11,907 nucleotides of DNA, taken from the NCBI GenBank assembly GCA_964636985.1, contig CAZWSX010000067.1, positions 1 to 11,907 of the forward strand, in the 5' to 3' direction. Numbering within the stretch: the stretch's first letter is position 1; each line of letters begins with the position of its first letter. The notes under the pieces were generated by a model that was given only the letters and a program-made list of their open reading frames with translations, was not told the DNA's origin and did not search any database. This document shows positions 1-6,293 of the stretch, piece by piece. Both the position numbers and the translations under genes were made by a program. Source of the stretch: CAZWSX01 sp964636985 (GTDB lineage Bacteria; Planctomycetota; Planctomycetia; Pirellulales; Pirellulaceae).

Positions 1-359
<359 letters not shown>

Positions 360-370
360 ATTATTTGCTT

Positions 371-396
371 CCTCAAGCAACTTGCGTTGCATGAGG
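371..396 (-). other. Hairpin just upstream of mature 16S 5' end
   Basis: CCTCA-A-GCAAC (371-381) pairs with GTTGC-A-TGAGG (386-396) around a TTGC loop: two 5-bp stems separated by one A/A mismatch. It lies 12 nt upstream of the inferred mature 16S end, inside the precursor leader. A role in leader folding or 16S maturation is inference. Confidence 0.5.
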
Positions 397-476
397 TTGA
401 CTAGCCAATGAATGTTTGAATTCGGTTACCGCTGGCATGGTCAAAAACCAGCAGACCGAATGTATTCACAGTCTCT

Positions 477-488
477 TGCTAAAGATCT
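477..488 (-). promoter_or_regulatory. boxA-like antitermination site in the 16S leader
   Basis: On the minus strand this reads AGATCTTTAGCA, which matches 9 of 12 positions of the E. coli-type boxA TGCTCTTTAACA, including the TCTTTA core. It lies in the rRNA leader between the promoter and the 16S start, where boxA is expected to load NusB/NusE-type antitermination factors. The site is short, so the call rests on the position as much as on the match. Confidence 0.45.
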
Positions 489-600
489 CACGAAGCCGAC
501 TCTCGAATCTTGCGATTCAAAAACCGACCTCAAAAAATCGAAAGAGGTCAACCACCAAATTGTCAAAGATCAAATCAAATAACCAACACAAAAATCTACT

Positions 601-614
601 AGGGTTGCAACCCT
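601..614. repeat. Perfect 14-bp palindrome in the rRNA leader
   Basis: AGGGTTGCAACCCT is a perfect palindrome centred between 607 and 608. It lies about 46-59 nt downstream of the predicted rRNA start point. A second small inverted repeat, CTGGT-GG-ACCAG (613-624), overlaps its right edge. It could be a protein-binding operator on DNA; as RNA it has no room for a loop unless the middle opens. Function unknown. Confidence 0.6.
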
Positions 615-666
615 GGTGGACCAGCTCAGCGAAGATTCGTCGAGCTTTTTCGTGATGGGGAGGTGA

Positions 667-720
667 ATCTTAGCGTTGCTTTTCCGACTGTCAACAGGCT
701 CAAAAGCTTTTTGTTTTAGG
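667..720 (-). promoter_or_regulatory. rRNA promoter with UP-like element
   Basis: On the minus strand there is a perfect -35 TTGACA (694-689), a 16-bp spacer and a -10 TAAGAT (672-667; 4 of 6). The 16-bp spacing is usual for strong rrn promoters. Immediately upstream (about 700-720) is an A/T-rich stretch with CTAAAACAAAAAGCTTTTGA, resembling an UP element. The predicted start is near 660, giving a leader of about 300 nt before the mature 16S. This is the best sigma70-type match upstream of the gene; a TTGACA-like box at 561-566 has no good partner. Confidence 0.75.
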
Positions 721-923
721 TCGGAAACTCAATCCTCTTTTCACCTTGAGAAGACCGAAACCTGTCGCATTTGCTCTAGGTCACTCGGCCACTCCCTTTC
801 CCACTTGGGGAAGCACGTAACTTAGCACGACGTCCGGAGCGAGAAAAGGCCTTCCACCAAAATTTTCGCAGACTCTTTTCAGCCCGCGAGTAAAAGGCCG
901 TTCTTCTCCAGCTATCGCGTCAT

Positions 924-957
924 CCCGAGGTCAACTTTTTGCAAGGTTGATCTCGGG
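924..957. repeat. Strong stem-loop, 12-bp stem
   Basis: CCCGAGGTCAAC (924-935) pairs with GTTGATCTCGGG (946-957); 11 of 12 positions are Watson-Crick and one is G-U on one strand. The loop is TTTTTGCAAG. No T-tract follows on either strand, so it is not a standard intrinsic terminator. It lies in the spacer between two divergent RNA gene promoters. Confidence 0.7.
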
Positions 958-998
958 GCGAGCCCTACTCATCGTCCAACAGAGACCAAGAAATCGAT

Positions 999-1043
999 TC
1001 GAAGTTCGGGCGGGCGTTACAAATTAACGCCCAGTCACTTCGA
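999..1043. repeat. Two-tier stem-loop
   Basis: The inner stem is GGGCGTTA (1012-1019) with TAACGCCC (1025-1032), loop CAAAT, 8 perfect pairs. An outer stem TCGAAGT (999-1005) with ACTTCGA (1037-1043) adds 7 perfect pairs, separated by an internal loop of 6 and 4 bases. Nested perfect stems suggest a real folded RNA or a mobile palindromic unit. There is no T-tract. Confidence 0.65.
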
Positions 1044-1087
1044 GCCCAGCAAAACGCGGGCTTTAACGCATTGCCAAGGGCCTTCGT

Positions 1088-1116
1088 TTGACGGCCTCCC
1101 TTTCGCCAGATAGAGT
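1088..1116 (+). promoter_or_regulatory. Promoter of the SRP RNA gene
   Basis: -35 TTGACG (1088-1093; 5 of 6) and -10 TAGAGT (1111-1116; 4 of 6) are separated by the optimal 17 bp. The predicted start is near 1123, which places it a few bases before the terminal stem of the SRP RNA. Position and spacing together make this a good sigma70-type promoter. Confidence 0.7.
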
Positions 1117-1139
1117 TTCCTGTTCGCAATATTTGCAAG

Positions 1140-1251
1140 TCACTCTTTCCTGTGCGGCTCCCGCGAGGGGGAGCCGTGAACCGGGTCAGGCCTTAACCGG
1201 AGCAGCCCTAAGCGGGGTACTCTTGTGCGGGGGTCGCACTGGACAGAGTGA
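1140..1251 (+). ncRNA. ffs: Signal recognition particle RNA, small bacterial (4.5S) type
   Basis: The RNA scaffolds Ffh (SRP54) for co-translational targeting of membrane proteins to FtsY. The diagnostic SRP54-binding hairpin is visible: GTGAACCGGGTCAGG (1177 onward), an apical loop, then AGCAGCCCTAAGCG (from 1201); the GTCAGG and AGCAG symmetric-loop strands are intact. The long rod is supported by terminal stem TCACTCT (1140-1146)/AGAGTGA (1245-1251), TCC/GGA (1148-1150/1241-1243), GTGCG/CGCAC (1152-1156/1235-1239) and CTCCCGC pairing with GCGGGGG through G-U pairs. The length of ~112 nt fits the family (about 100-115). Location just upstream of dnaX matches many bacteria. Oddity: the apical loop is CC-TTAAC-CGG rather than a GGAA-type GNRA tetraloop. 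The transcript may extend to about 1123-1258. Confidence 0.93.
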
Positions 1252-1257
1252 GTTTTG

Positions 1258-1312
1258 CCACAGATCGCGTGCACGTGGTCTCACACGAAGACACAAAGGC
1301 ACGAAGCTGTGG
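1258..1312. repeat. CACGAAG-type tandem 8-mer, flanked by inverted CCACAG/CTGTGG
   Basis: Three tandem 8-mers, CACGAAGA (1284-1291), CACAAAGG (1292-1299) and CACGAAGC (1300-1307), sit between CCACAG (1258-1263) and its inverse CTGTGG (1307-1312). From general knowledge, intergenic strings of the 'cacgaagacacgaag' kind recur in genomes of planctomycetes and related phyla; here this is one copy. It lies just after the SRP RNA and before dnaX. Function unknown. Confidence 0.5.
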
Positions 1313-1543
1313 GGAAGCGGCCGATCTAGAACGCGCCGCGCGTGCACGAAATCATTGATCGATTGATGATTTTTGATTTGCGATCGTGACGCACTTTCGC
1401 GCCCCATCTCCCACTCGCACCTTCTCCCCTTCCACGCTCGCGGCACACTCCGCGTTCTGGCGAACGCAGCTACCCTAAGGTGTCCCGACTGGTACCATGC
1501 TGGTGGTCACCAGAACAGCATCCTTTATGCATTGCCTCACCTC
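1313..1543. other. Spacer upstream of dnaX
   Basis: The frame of dnaX is open back to 1373, but no family-like residues precede the methionine at 1544, so this is treated as non-coding. It holds an A/T-rich inverted repeat, AAATCAT (1349-1355) with ATGATTT (1366-1372), followed by a short T-rich run. No clear promoter or ribosome binding site for dnaX was found. Confidence 0.5.
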
Positions 1544-3493
1544 ATGGCGGCTCCTAACACCGATTCCGATGCGTCCCGTCCGCAAGGCGAATACGTTGTT
1601 GTCGCGCGGCGCTATCGCCCCCGTGATTTCGCCGAACTCGTGGGGCAAACGCAGGTCTCGCGGGCACTAGCCAACGCCATCACGACCAACCGCGTCGGCC
1701 ATGCGTACCTGTTTACGGGTGCTCGCGGTGTGGGAAAAACGTCGACCGCCCGCATTTTTGCCAAGTGCTTGAATTGCCTGACCAGTGGCCCTACAACGAC
1801 GCCGTGCGGCCACTGCGACGTGTGCGAAAGCGTCTCCGAAGGGGAAGACGTTGACGTCGTCGAGATCGACGGCGCCAGCAACCGCAACATCGACGACATT
1901 CGCCAGTTGCGGGCAAACATCAATGTCCGCCCCAGTCGCGCGCGGTTCAAGATCTACATCATCGACGAAGTCCACATGCTGACGACGCAGGCCTTCAACG
2001 CCCTGCTCAAAACATTGGAAGAGCCCCCCGAGCATGTGAAATTCATTTTCTGCACCACCGACGCCGACAAGATTCCGATCACGGTGTTGTCGCGTTGCCA
2101 GCGGTACGACTTCTCGCCGATGGAAGTCGGCACGATTCTCGATCGCCTTAAGATGATCTGCGAGAACGAAGGAGTCGCCGCCGAACCCGAAGCACTGCAA
2201 CTCCTAGCTCGTCGAGCGAACGGCTCGATGCGTGACAGCCAATCGCTGCTAGAGCAACTGCTCTCTTTTTGTGGCAAGACGCTCACGGCTCAATCAGTCC
2301 ACGAGATGCTCGGCACTGCCGACACAGCACACCTGCGTGCCATCTGCGAAGCCCTCGTCGCTCGCAAGGCCGCCGATGCGTGGACGCGGGTCGACCAGGC
2401 GATTCGAGAAGGCGTTGATGTCGGCGCGCTCGCGGAACAACTGCTTGGCTACCTGCGAGACTCGACTGCGGCGCTGGTTGGTTGCGATGCCGATTTGATG
2501 CTGCAAGCACCTGGCTCGGAAGCAGCTTCGCTCGCGGAACTGGGCCGCCAGATGGGCCTGGAAACGATGCTCGCGGCGATGCAGATCCTCGACCAAACAC
2601 TGGTCCGCATGCGCCAAAGCCCGCACGGGCGAACGCTGCTCGAAATGGCTCTCGTGCGGATTTGTTGCCTGCAAAATCTGGATGCACTGCCGCACCTGCT
2701 GGCGATGGCGCGAACCGGAAGCCCGCCACCACTTTCGGCCGTTGTCGGGCAAACTCGCTCTGTACCCGCGACGAATCCAGTCGTCCAACCAACGGCCAGA
2801 ACGCAGTCCCCAACTCCTCCACCAGCAGAAACGCCCAAAGCCCCACCGCCGCAACCAGCAGCACGAGTTGAACCTGCTCGCACTCCTCCGGTGTCGCCCG
2901 GGCTCCGCGCTGAATCCCCCTCTCCAGCCTCGGCGAAAGTCGAAGTCCCAGCGCCGGCCCCGCAGCGGCGCGTCGACCTGCCGCAAGTCACCAACGAAGA
3001 AGCAACTGCCGCCTGGCATCAAGTCGTCAAAGACCTAGGCGAGCAAGGCGACGGCCTCATCGCCGACTGGGCCAAGCTGGCTGAATCAGCGGTCGCTACC
3101 GGCGAAGGAACTTTGCGGTTGACGTTTTACCAGCGGGATTCGTTCGCGCAGAAGTTCTGCGAGCGCCAGGATCGCAAGGGAAAGCTGGAAGCGGCGCTAG
3201 AGATCGTCACGGGGCGCCCCTGGAAACTGGATTTTGCATCCTGTCCCGATCCCAAGCCCACGGCGCCGCCACCACCCCCTAAGCAAACAAACGCAAATCA
3301 GTTCAAACGCAAGCAAGCGGCAGCGCGGCAACCGATCGTGCAGAAGGCTATGGAACTATTCGAAGCCGAGGTAACGGATGTCGCGCCACCGCCCGAGCCT
3401 AAGCTTGACGATTTGCCCGCGGCGGGAGAGGCCCCTAGCATCACAGAAGGGACAGCGGGCACGGAATCGGTAGACGAAGGAACAGGCGACTAA
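1544..3493 (+). CDS. dnaX: DNA polymerase III subunit gamma/tau (clamp loader ATPase)
   Basis: DnaX is the motor subunit of the clamp loader, using ATP to open and load the beta clamp on primed DNA. The 649-aa product has the AAA+ signatures in order: 'YRPRDFAELVGQ' (24-35), Walker A GARGVGKTS (59-67), zinc-binding cysteines C78, C88, C91 and C94, Walker B/DExx DEVH (141-144), 'LLKTLEEPPEHVKFIF' (154-169), sensor-1 region TTDADKIP, SRC arginine finger R184 and sensor-2 GSMRD (227-231). A Pro/Ala/Gln-rich linker covers roughly 400-480, followed by a tau-like C-terminal domain. The length is like E. coli tau (643 aa). The start at 1544 was chosen because upstream codons have no family character; there is no clear Shine-Dalgarno site. 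No A-rich slippery heptamer for a gamma frameshift was seen. recR follows after 3 bp. Confidence 0.97.
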   Translation: MAAPNTDSDASRPQGEYVVVARRYRPRDFAELVGQTQVSRALANAITTNRVGHAYLFTGARGVGKTSTARIFAKCLNCLTSGPTTTPCGHCDVCESVSEGEDVDVVEIDGASNRNIDDIRQLRANINVRPSRARFKIYIIDEVHMLTTQAFNALLKTLEEPPEHVKFIFCTTDADKIPITVLSRCQRYDFSPMEVGTILDRLKMICENEGVAAEPEALQLLARRANGSMRDSQSLLEQLLSFCGKTLTAQSVHEMLGTADTAHLRAICEALVARKAADAWTRVDQAIREGVDVGALAEQLLGYLRDSTAALVGCDADLMLQAPGSEAASLAELGRQMGLETMLAAMQILDQTLVRMRQSPHGRTLLEMALVRICCLQNLDALPHLLAMARTGSPPPLSAVVGQTRSVPATNPVVQPTARTQSPTPPPAETPKAPPPQPAARVEPARTPPVSPGLRAESPSPASAKVEVPAPAPQRRVDLPQVTNEEATAAWHQVVKDLGEQGDGLIADWAKLAESAVATGEGTLRLTFYQRDSFAQKFCERQDRKGKLEAALEIVTGRPWKLDFASCPDPKPTAPPPPPKQTNANQFKRKQAAARQPIVQKAMELFEAEVTDVAPPPEPKLDDLPAAGEAPSITEGTAGTESVDEGTGD

Positions 3494-3496
3494 CGG

Positions 3497-4096
3497 ATGG
3501 CACAGATTTCCGAATCGGTTTCGAAAGTCATCGACGCCTTGGCACGGCTGCCAGGGATCGGCCGTAAATCGGCCGAGCGACTTGCGTATCACCTTCTGCG
3601 CGTTCCCAAGACCGAGGCTCTTGCCCTAGCCGATGCGATTCGCAATGTCCGCGAGAACGTCCGCTACTGCAGCGAGTGTTTTGGCCTCGCCGAAGGGGAG
3701 CTGTGTACCATTTGCAGCGATCCCAAGCGCGATCGCACGCAGCTTTGCATCGTCGAACAACCACGCGATCAAATCTCGCTCGAACAATCGGGCGCCTTCA
3801 AAGGTCTCTACCACGTGCTGCTCGGAAGAATCTCGCCACTCGACAACATAGGGCCCGATCAATTGACTCTGGAGCCGCTGGTCGAGCGCGTGCGAAAAGG
3901 CGAAATTCGCGAGGTGATTCTGGCCACCAATCCAACCGTCGAAGGAGACGGCACCGCGCTCTACATCGCCAACCTGCTGGCCGAATACCCGGTTACTCTC
4001 ACCCGGTTGGCTCGCGGAATTACCTCCGGCAGCATTCTCGAGTACACCAACAAAGAGATCCTCGCCGACGCTCTCACCGGACGCCAAAAGCTTTAG
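3497..4096 (+). CDS. recR: Recombination mediator protein RecR
   Basis: RecR works with RecO (and RecF) to load RecA onto SSB-coated gaps during recombinational repair. The 199-aa length is the family norm (about 200). An N-terminal helix-hairpin-helix 'LPGIGRKSAERLAYHLL' covers 18-34. A four-cysteine zinc finger uses C58, C61, C70 and C73. A Toprim domain begins at 'LCIVEQPRDQ' (about 82) and includes 'EVILATNPTVEGDGTALYI'. The C-terminal 'RLARGITSGSILEYTNKEIL' corresponds to the family's usual 'ARGxPxGxxLEY' segment. The start codon lies 3 bp after the dnaX stop, with only a weak AAGGA 14 bases upstream, so translation is probably coupled to dnaX. The ybaB/ebfC gene normally found between dnaX and recR is absent. 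Confidence 0.97.
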   Translation: MAQISESVSKVIDALARLPGIGRKSAERLAYHLLRVPKTEALALADAIRNVRENVRYCSECFGLAEGELCTICSDPKRDRTQLCIVEQPRDQISLEQSGAFKGLYHVLLGRISPLDNIGPDQLTLEPLVERVRKGEIREVILATNPTVEGDGTALYIANLLAEYPVTLTRLARGITSGSILEYTNKEILADALTGRQKL

Positions 4097-4151
4097 CGGC
4101 AAGCATTTAGGCCGATTCTCTCAAAATACCTCCAATGGGCGGGGGTTGAAT

Positions 4152-4167
4152 TGGCACGAAATATGCT
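4152..4167 (+). promoter_or_regulatory. -24/-12 (sigma54-class) promoter upstream of rpoN
   Basis: TGGCACG (4152-4158), four bases, then ATGCT (4163-4167). GG (4153-4154) and GC (4165-4166) are exactly 10 bases apart as sigma54 promoters require, and 11 of 12 positions of TGGCACG-N4-TTGCW match. The predicted start is near 4178, a leader of about 113 nt. A sigma70 reading is also possible: TTGAAT (4146-4151), 15-bp spacer, TACACT (4167-4172) with an extended TGC. The two may overlap. Confidence 0.6.
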
Positions 4168-4183
4168 ACACTTGGGAGGGCCT

Positions 4184-4200
4184 TCAAACGAGCCGTTTGA
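4184..4200. repeat. 7-bp perfect inverted repeat in the rpoN leader
   Basis: TCAAACG (4184-4190), spacer AGC, CGTTTGA (4194-4200). It begins about 6 nt after the predicted start point. It could be an operator or a small 5'-end hairpin stabilising the mRNA; the sequence does not decide between them. Confidence 0.5.
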
Positions 4201-4290
4201 TCGTCGAGCCAACAGGGCAGGAAGCCACCAAGACCCTTTTTGTCTAGGGGCACTTATCCTTAACTCTCCTCTCCAATTCAGCAGGTAGCC

Positions 4291-5796
4291 ATGCGACTTA
4301 GCTTGGGAATGGAAGCGCGCCAACTCCAGGTGCAAAAGCTTTCGCCTCGCATGATTCAATCGATGGAGATCTTGCAACTGCCTCTCATGGCTTTGCAAGA
4401 ACGAATCGATCAGGAGATGTCGGAGAACCCGGTTCTCGAAGTTCTCGAAAATGATCCTTCAGTTCCGGACAATGCCGCTCCCTCTGAAGGGCAAGCCGCT
4501 GAGTCTCCGCGTGAGAAGGATGTCGACCAAAAAGAAATCGTCGTCGACGAGGCTCATCAAAACGCCGACGACTTCGAACGCCTCGACAACCTCGTCAACC
4601 AAGAGCAACCCGACTACTTCGACGAGCGACCGCGAACTTCCTCCGGACGAATGGAAGAGGATGCGGAACGCAAGGCTGATGCGATTGCCAATATCGCCTC
4701 GCGCCCTGAGTCGCTGCAGGATCACTTGCTCGTTCAGCTCGGCGAAGTCGAAATCGAACCCGAGTTGCTCGCCATGTGCGAGCGGATCATTTCATGCCTT
4801 GATGCCTCCGATGGCGGATACTTGCGTACGAGCCTGGTTGATTTGCTGCCAGCTGACGCTACGCCCGAACAACATGCGCTCGCCAAACAGGCGCTGTCGA
4901 TAGTTCAATCGCTCGATCCGCCGGGTGTCGCAGCGCGCGACCTCCGCGAATGTTTGCTGTTGCAACTCCATGAGGACATGCCACTCTACGAAGAGGTAAA
5001 AATCCTCGTCGAAAATCATCTGGAAGATTTGCGCGACAACCGGATGCCGCAAATCCAAAAGGCAACGGGCTGGTCGGTGGCCGATATTCGCGAAATCTGG
5101 GCAGAACTGCGAACACTCAATCCCAAGCCAGGCGCCCGATTCGCCGAGGTCCACGCGCCGACGGTCACGCCCGACGTGTTTGTCGACCGCGACGAAAACG
5201 GCAACTACAAAGTGTGGCTCGAAGAAGGGCACACGCCGCAGCTGCAAATCAGCGAGTACTATCGCCGCCGCCTGCAAAGCGGCCAGGCGACGGAAGCGGA
5301 AAAAGAGTTCATCAAGAACAAAGTCAACGCCGCGCAGTGGCTGATCGACTCCATCGAGCAACGCCGCAATACGCTGCTCAAAGTTTCCGAATCGATCGTG
5401 AAGCACCAAACCAAGTTCCTGGATGAGGGCCCTGAGTTCATTCAGCCCCTCAAAATGCAGCAAATTGCCGAGGACGTGAAGGTTCACGTCACAACGATCA
5501 GCCGGGCGGTCGACGACAAGTGGATTCAAACGCCGCGCGGCCTGATGGCGCTGCGAAAGTTCTTCGTCGGTGGCACCAAGAGCGAAGAAGGGGACGACGT
5601 CGCCTGGGACATCATCCGGATCAAACTCCAAGAGTTGATCGACAAGGAAGATAAGCAAAGCCCGCTCAGCGATGAAGATCTGGTCGAAGCGTTCGCGAAG
5701 CAGGGGATTAAAGTCGCCCGGCGGACGATCACCAAGTATCGCGAAAAGATGTCGATTCCAAGTTCGCGCCAGCGCCGCGACTGGTCCAAGAAGTAG
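4291..5796 (+). CDS. rpoN: RNA polymerase sigma-54 factor
   Basis: Sigma54 directs RNA polymerase to -24/-12 promoters and needs AAA+ enhancer-binding proteins to open them. The 501-aa product has all three regions. Region I is the Gln/Leu-rich N-terminus (1-55; 'LGMEARQLQVQKLSPRMIQS'), which contacts activators. Region II is an acidic segment (about 55-130). Region III includes the core-binding part, a helix-turn-helix (389-424, 'MQQIAEDVKVHVTTISRAV') and the RpoN box 'ARRTITKYRE' at 476-485, which reads the -24 element. Usual family length is about 450-500 aa. The ATG at 4291 starts right at the conserved region I. No strong Shine-Dalgarno precedes it. A sigma54-class promoter lies 124 bp upstream, consistent with autoregulation. 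Two small genes follow closely and may be cotranscribed. Confidence 0.98.
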   Translation: MRLSLGMEARQLQVQKLSPRMIQSMEILQLPLMALQERIDQEMSENPVLEVLENDPSVPDNAAPSEGQAAESPREKDVDQKEIVVDEAHQNADDFERLDNLVNQEQPDYFDERPRTSSGRMEEDAERKADAIANIASRPESLQDHLLVQLGEVEIEPELLAMCERIISCLDASDGGYLRTSLVDLLPADATPEQHALAKQALSIVQSLDPPGVAARDLRECLLLQLHEDMPLYEEVKILVENHLEDLRDNRMPQIQKATGWSVADIREIWAELRTLNPKPGARFAEVHAPTVTPDVFVDRDENGNYKVWLEEGHTPQLQISEYYRRRLQSGQATEAEKEFIKNKVNAAQWLIDSIEQRRNTLLKVSESIVKHQTKFLDEGPEFIQPLKMQQIAEDVKVHVTTISRAVDDKWIQTPRGLMALRKFFVGGTKSEEGDDVAWDIIRIKLQELIDKEDKQSPLSDEDLVEAFAKQGIKVARRTITKYREKMSIPSSRQRRDWSKK

Positions 5797-5818
5797 CCCT
5801 CGCTTAGCGGAGCACTTC

Positions 5819-6088
5819 ATGGCGAAAAAGGAATTCATCATCCCCGACCGCATGGGCTGCGGAGGCATCATCGGCTCGACGATCTTCTCGTGCTTGCTGC
5901 TGATCTTGAATGCAAGCCTGGTGATTGCGGTGGGCCAAGTGCTGCAAGCGATCGGCCCCTCATGGGTCCGATCCGATCGCGCGCTGCAAGGCATCTACTA
6001 CGCCGGCCCGCTGTTGATGCTGGTCATCGAGTGGTGGCTCTTCGACCGTGCAGCTGACTTAGTCGAGCGATTCTCACGAAAGGCGTAG
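5819..6088 (+). CDS. Small two-TM membrane protein, function unknown
   Basis: An 89-aa protein with two hydrophobic segments: about 16-38 ('GIIGSTIFSCLLLILNASLV') and 57-75 ('QGIYYAGPLLMLVIEWWLF'). The N-terminus is short and lysine-containing (MAKKEF) and the C-terminus is basic. The start at 5819 has a GGAG six bases upstream and lies 22 bp after the rpoN stop, so it is probably cotranscribed with rpoN. The same frame is open further upstream inside rpoN, but those codons belong to rpoN in another frame. I do not recognise the family. The downstream zinc-ribbon ORF begins 7 bp after its stop. Confidence 0.75.
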   Translation: MAKKEFIIPDRMGCGGIIGSTIFSCLLLILNASLVIAVGQVLQAIGPSWVRSDRALQGIYYAGPLLMLVIEWWLFDRAADLVERFSRKA

Positions 6089-6095
6089 GGGCGCC

Positions 6096-6293
6096 ATGAT
6101 TCATTGCCCCACGTGTGATATCGCCTTTTCACCCAGCTACGCGCATTGTCCGCGTTGCAAAGCCTTTGTTACGCCGCTGGATCAGCGAGCTCAGTATCTA
6201 AGGCGAAACACCCGGGCCTGGAGGGATGCGAACATCCCTCCAGGCAACACAGGCGTCCTTCTGGCAAAGGCGGTGCCAGAATTCCGTCGTTAG
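6096..6293 (+). CDS. Short zinc-ribbon ORF, probably truncated
   Basis: A 65-aa ORF starting with 'MIHCPTCDIAFSPSYAHCPRC', two CxxC pairs (C4/C7 and C18/C21) forming a zinc ribbon, then 'KAFVTPLDQRAQYLRRN'. After about residue 38 the sequence loses any protein character and runs into the perfect hairpin at 6216-6245 and the structured stretch beyond, where it stops. The N-terminus looks real: it follows the upstream gene by 7 bp and has a G-rich patch before the ATG. The natural reading is a longer planctomycete zinc-ribbon protein whose 3' part was replaced or disrupted by the element starting near 6205. A genuine 65-aa protein is the alternative. Confidence 0.6.
   Translation: MIHCPTCDIAFSPSYAHCPRCKAFVTPLDQRAQYLRRNTRAWRDANIPPGNTGVLLAKAVPEFRR

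Larger units (their letters stand above)
721..1087. other. Non-coding spacer between divergent rRNA and SRP RNA promoters, with hairpins
   Basis: No convincing coding frame is present. The stretch separates the minus-strand rRNA promoter from the plus-strand SRP RNA promoter. It contains two strong inverted repeats, 924-957 and 999-1043, listed separately, and a weak third one (GAGCCC at 1042-1047 with GGGCTT at 1058-1063). Some small direct and inverted copies of AAGGCC occur near 846-853 and 895-900. No tRNA was recognised. Confidence 0.6.

Noticed and set aside
416..655. 79-codon open frame in the rRNA leader
   Set aside because: It is antisense to the transcribed 16S leader, with Lys/Ser/Asn-rich low-complexity sequence and no ribosome binding site.
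1088..1366. 92-codon open frame on the plus strand
   Set aside because: It covers the SRP RNA gene and its promoter; RNA structure explains the sequence.
2283..3038. Several open frames on both strands over 2283-3038
   Set aside because: All are shadows of the Pro/Ala-rich linker of dnaX.
4792..5994. 400-codon open frame on the minus strand
   Set aside because: It is antisense to rpoN, which has a complete sigma54 signature; the antisense product is Arg/Leu/Phe-rich with no domain.
6264..6279. A second -24/-12-like match on the minus strand
   Set aside because: The TGGCA and TGCCA parts are simply the arms of the stem at 6259-6281, so the spacing is a by-product of the palindrome.
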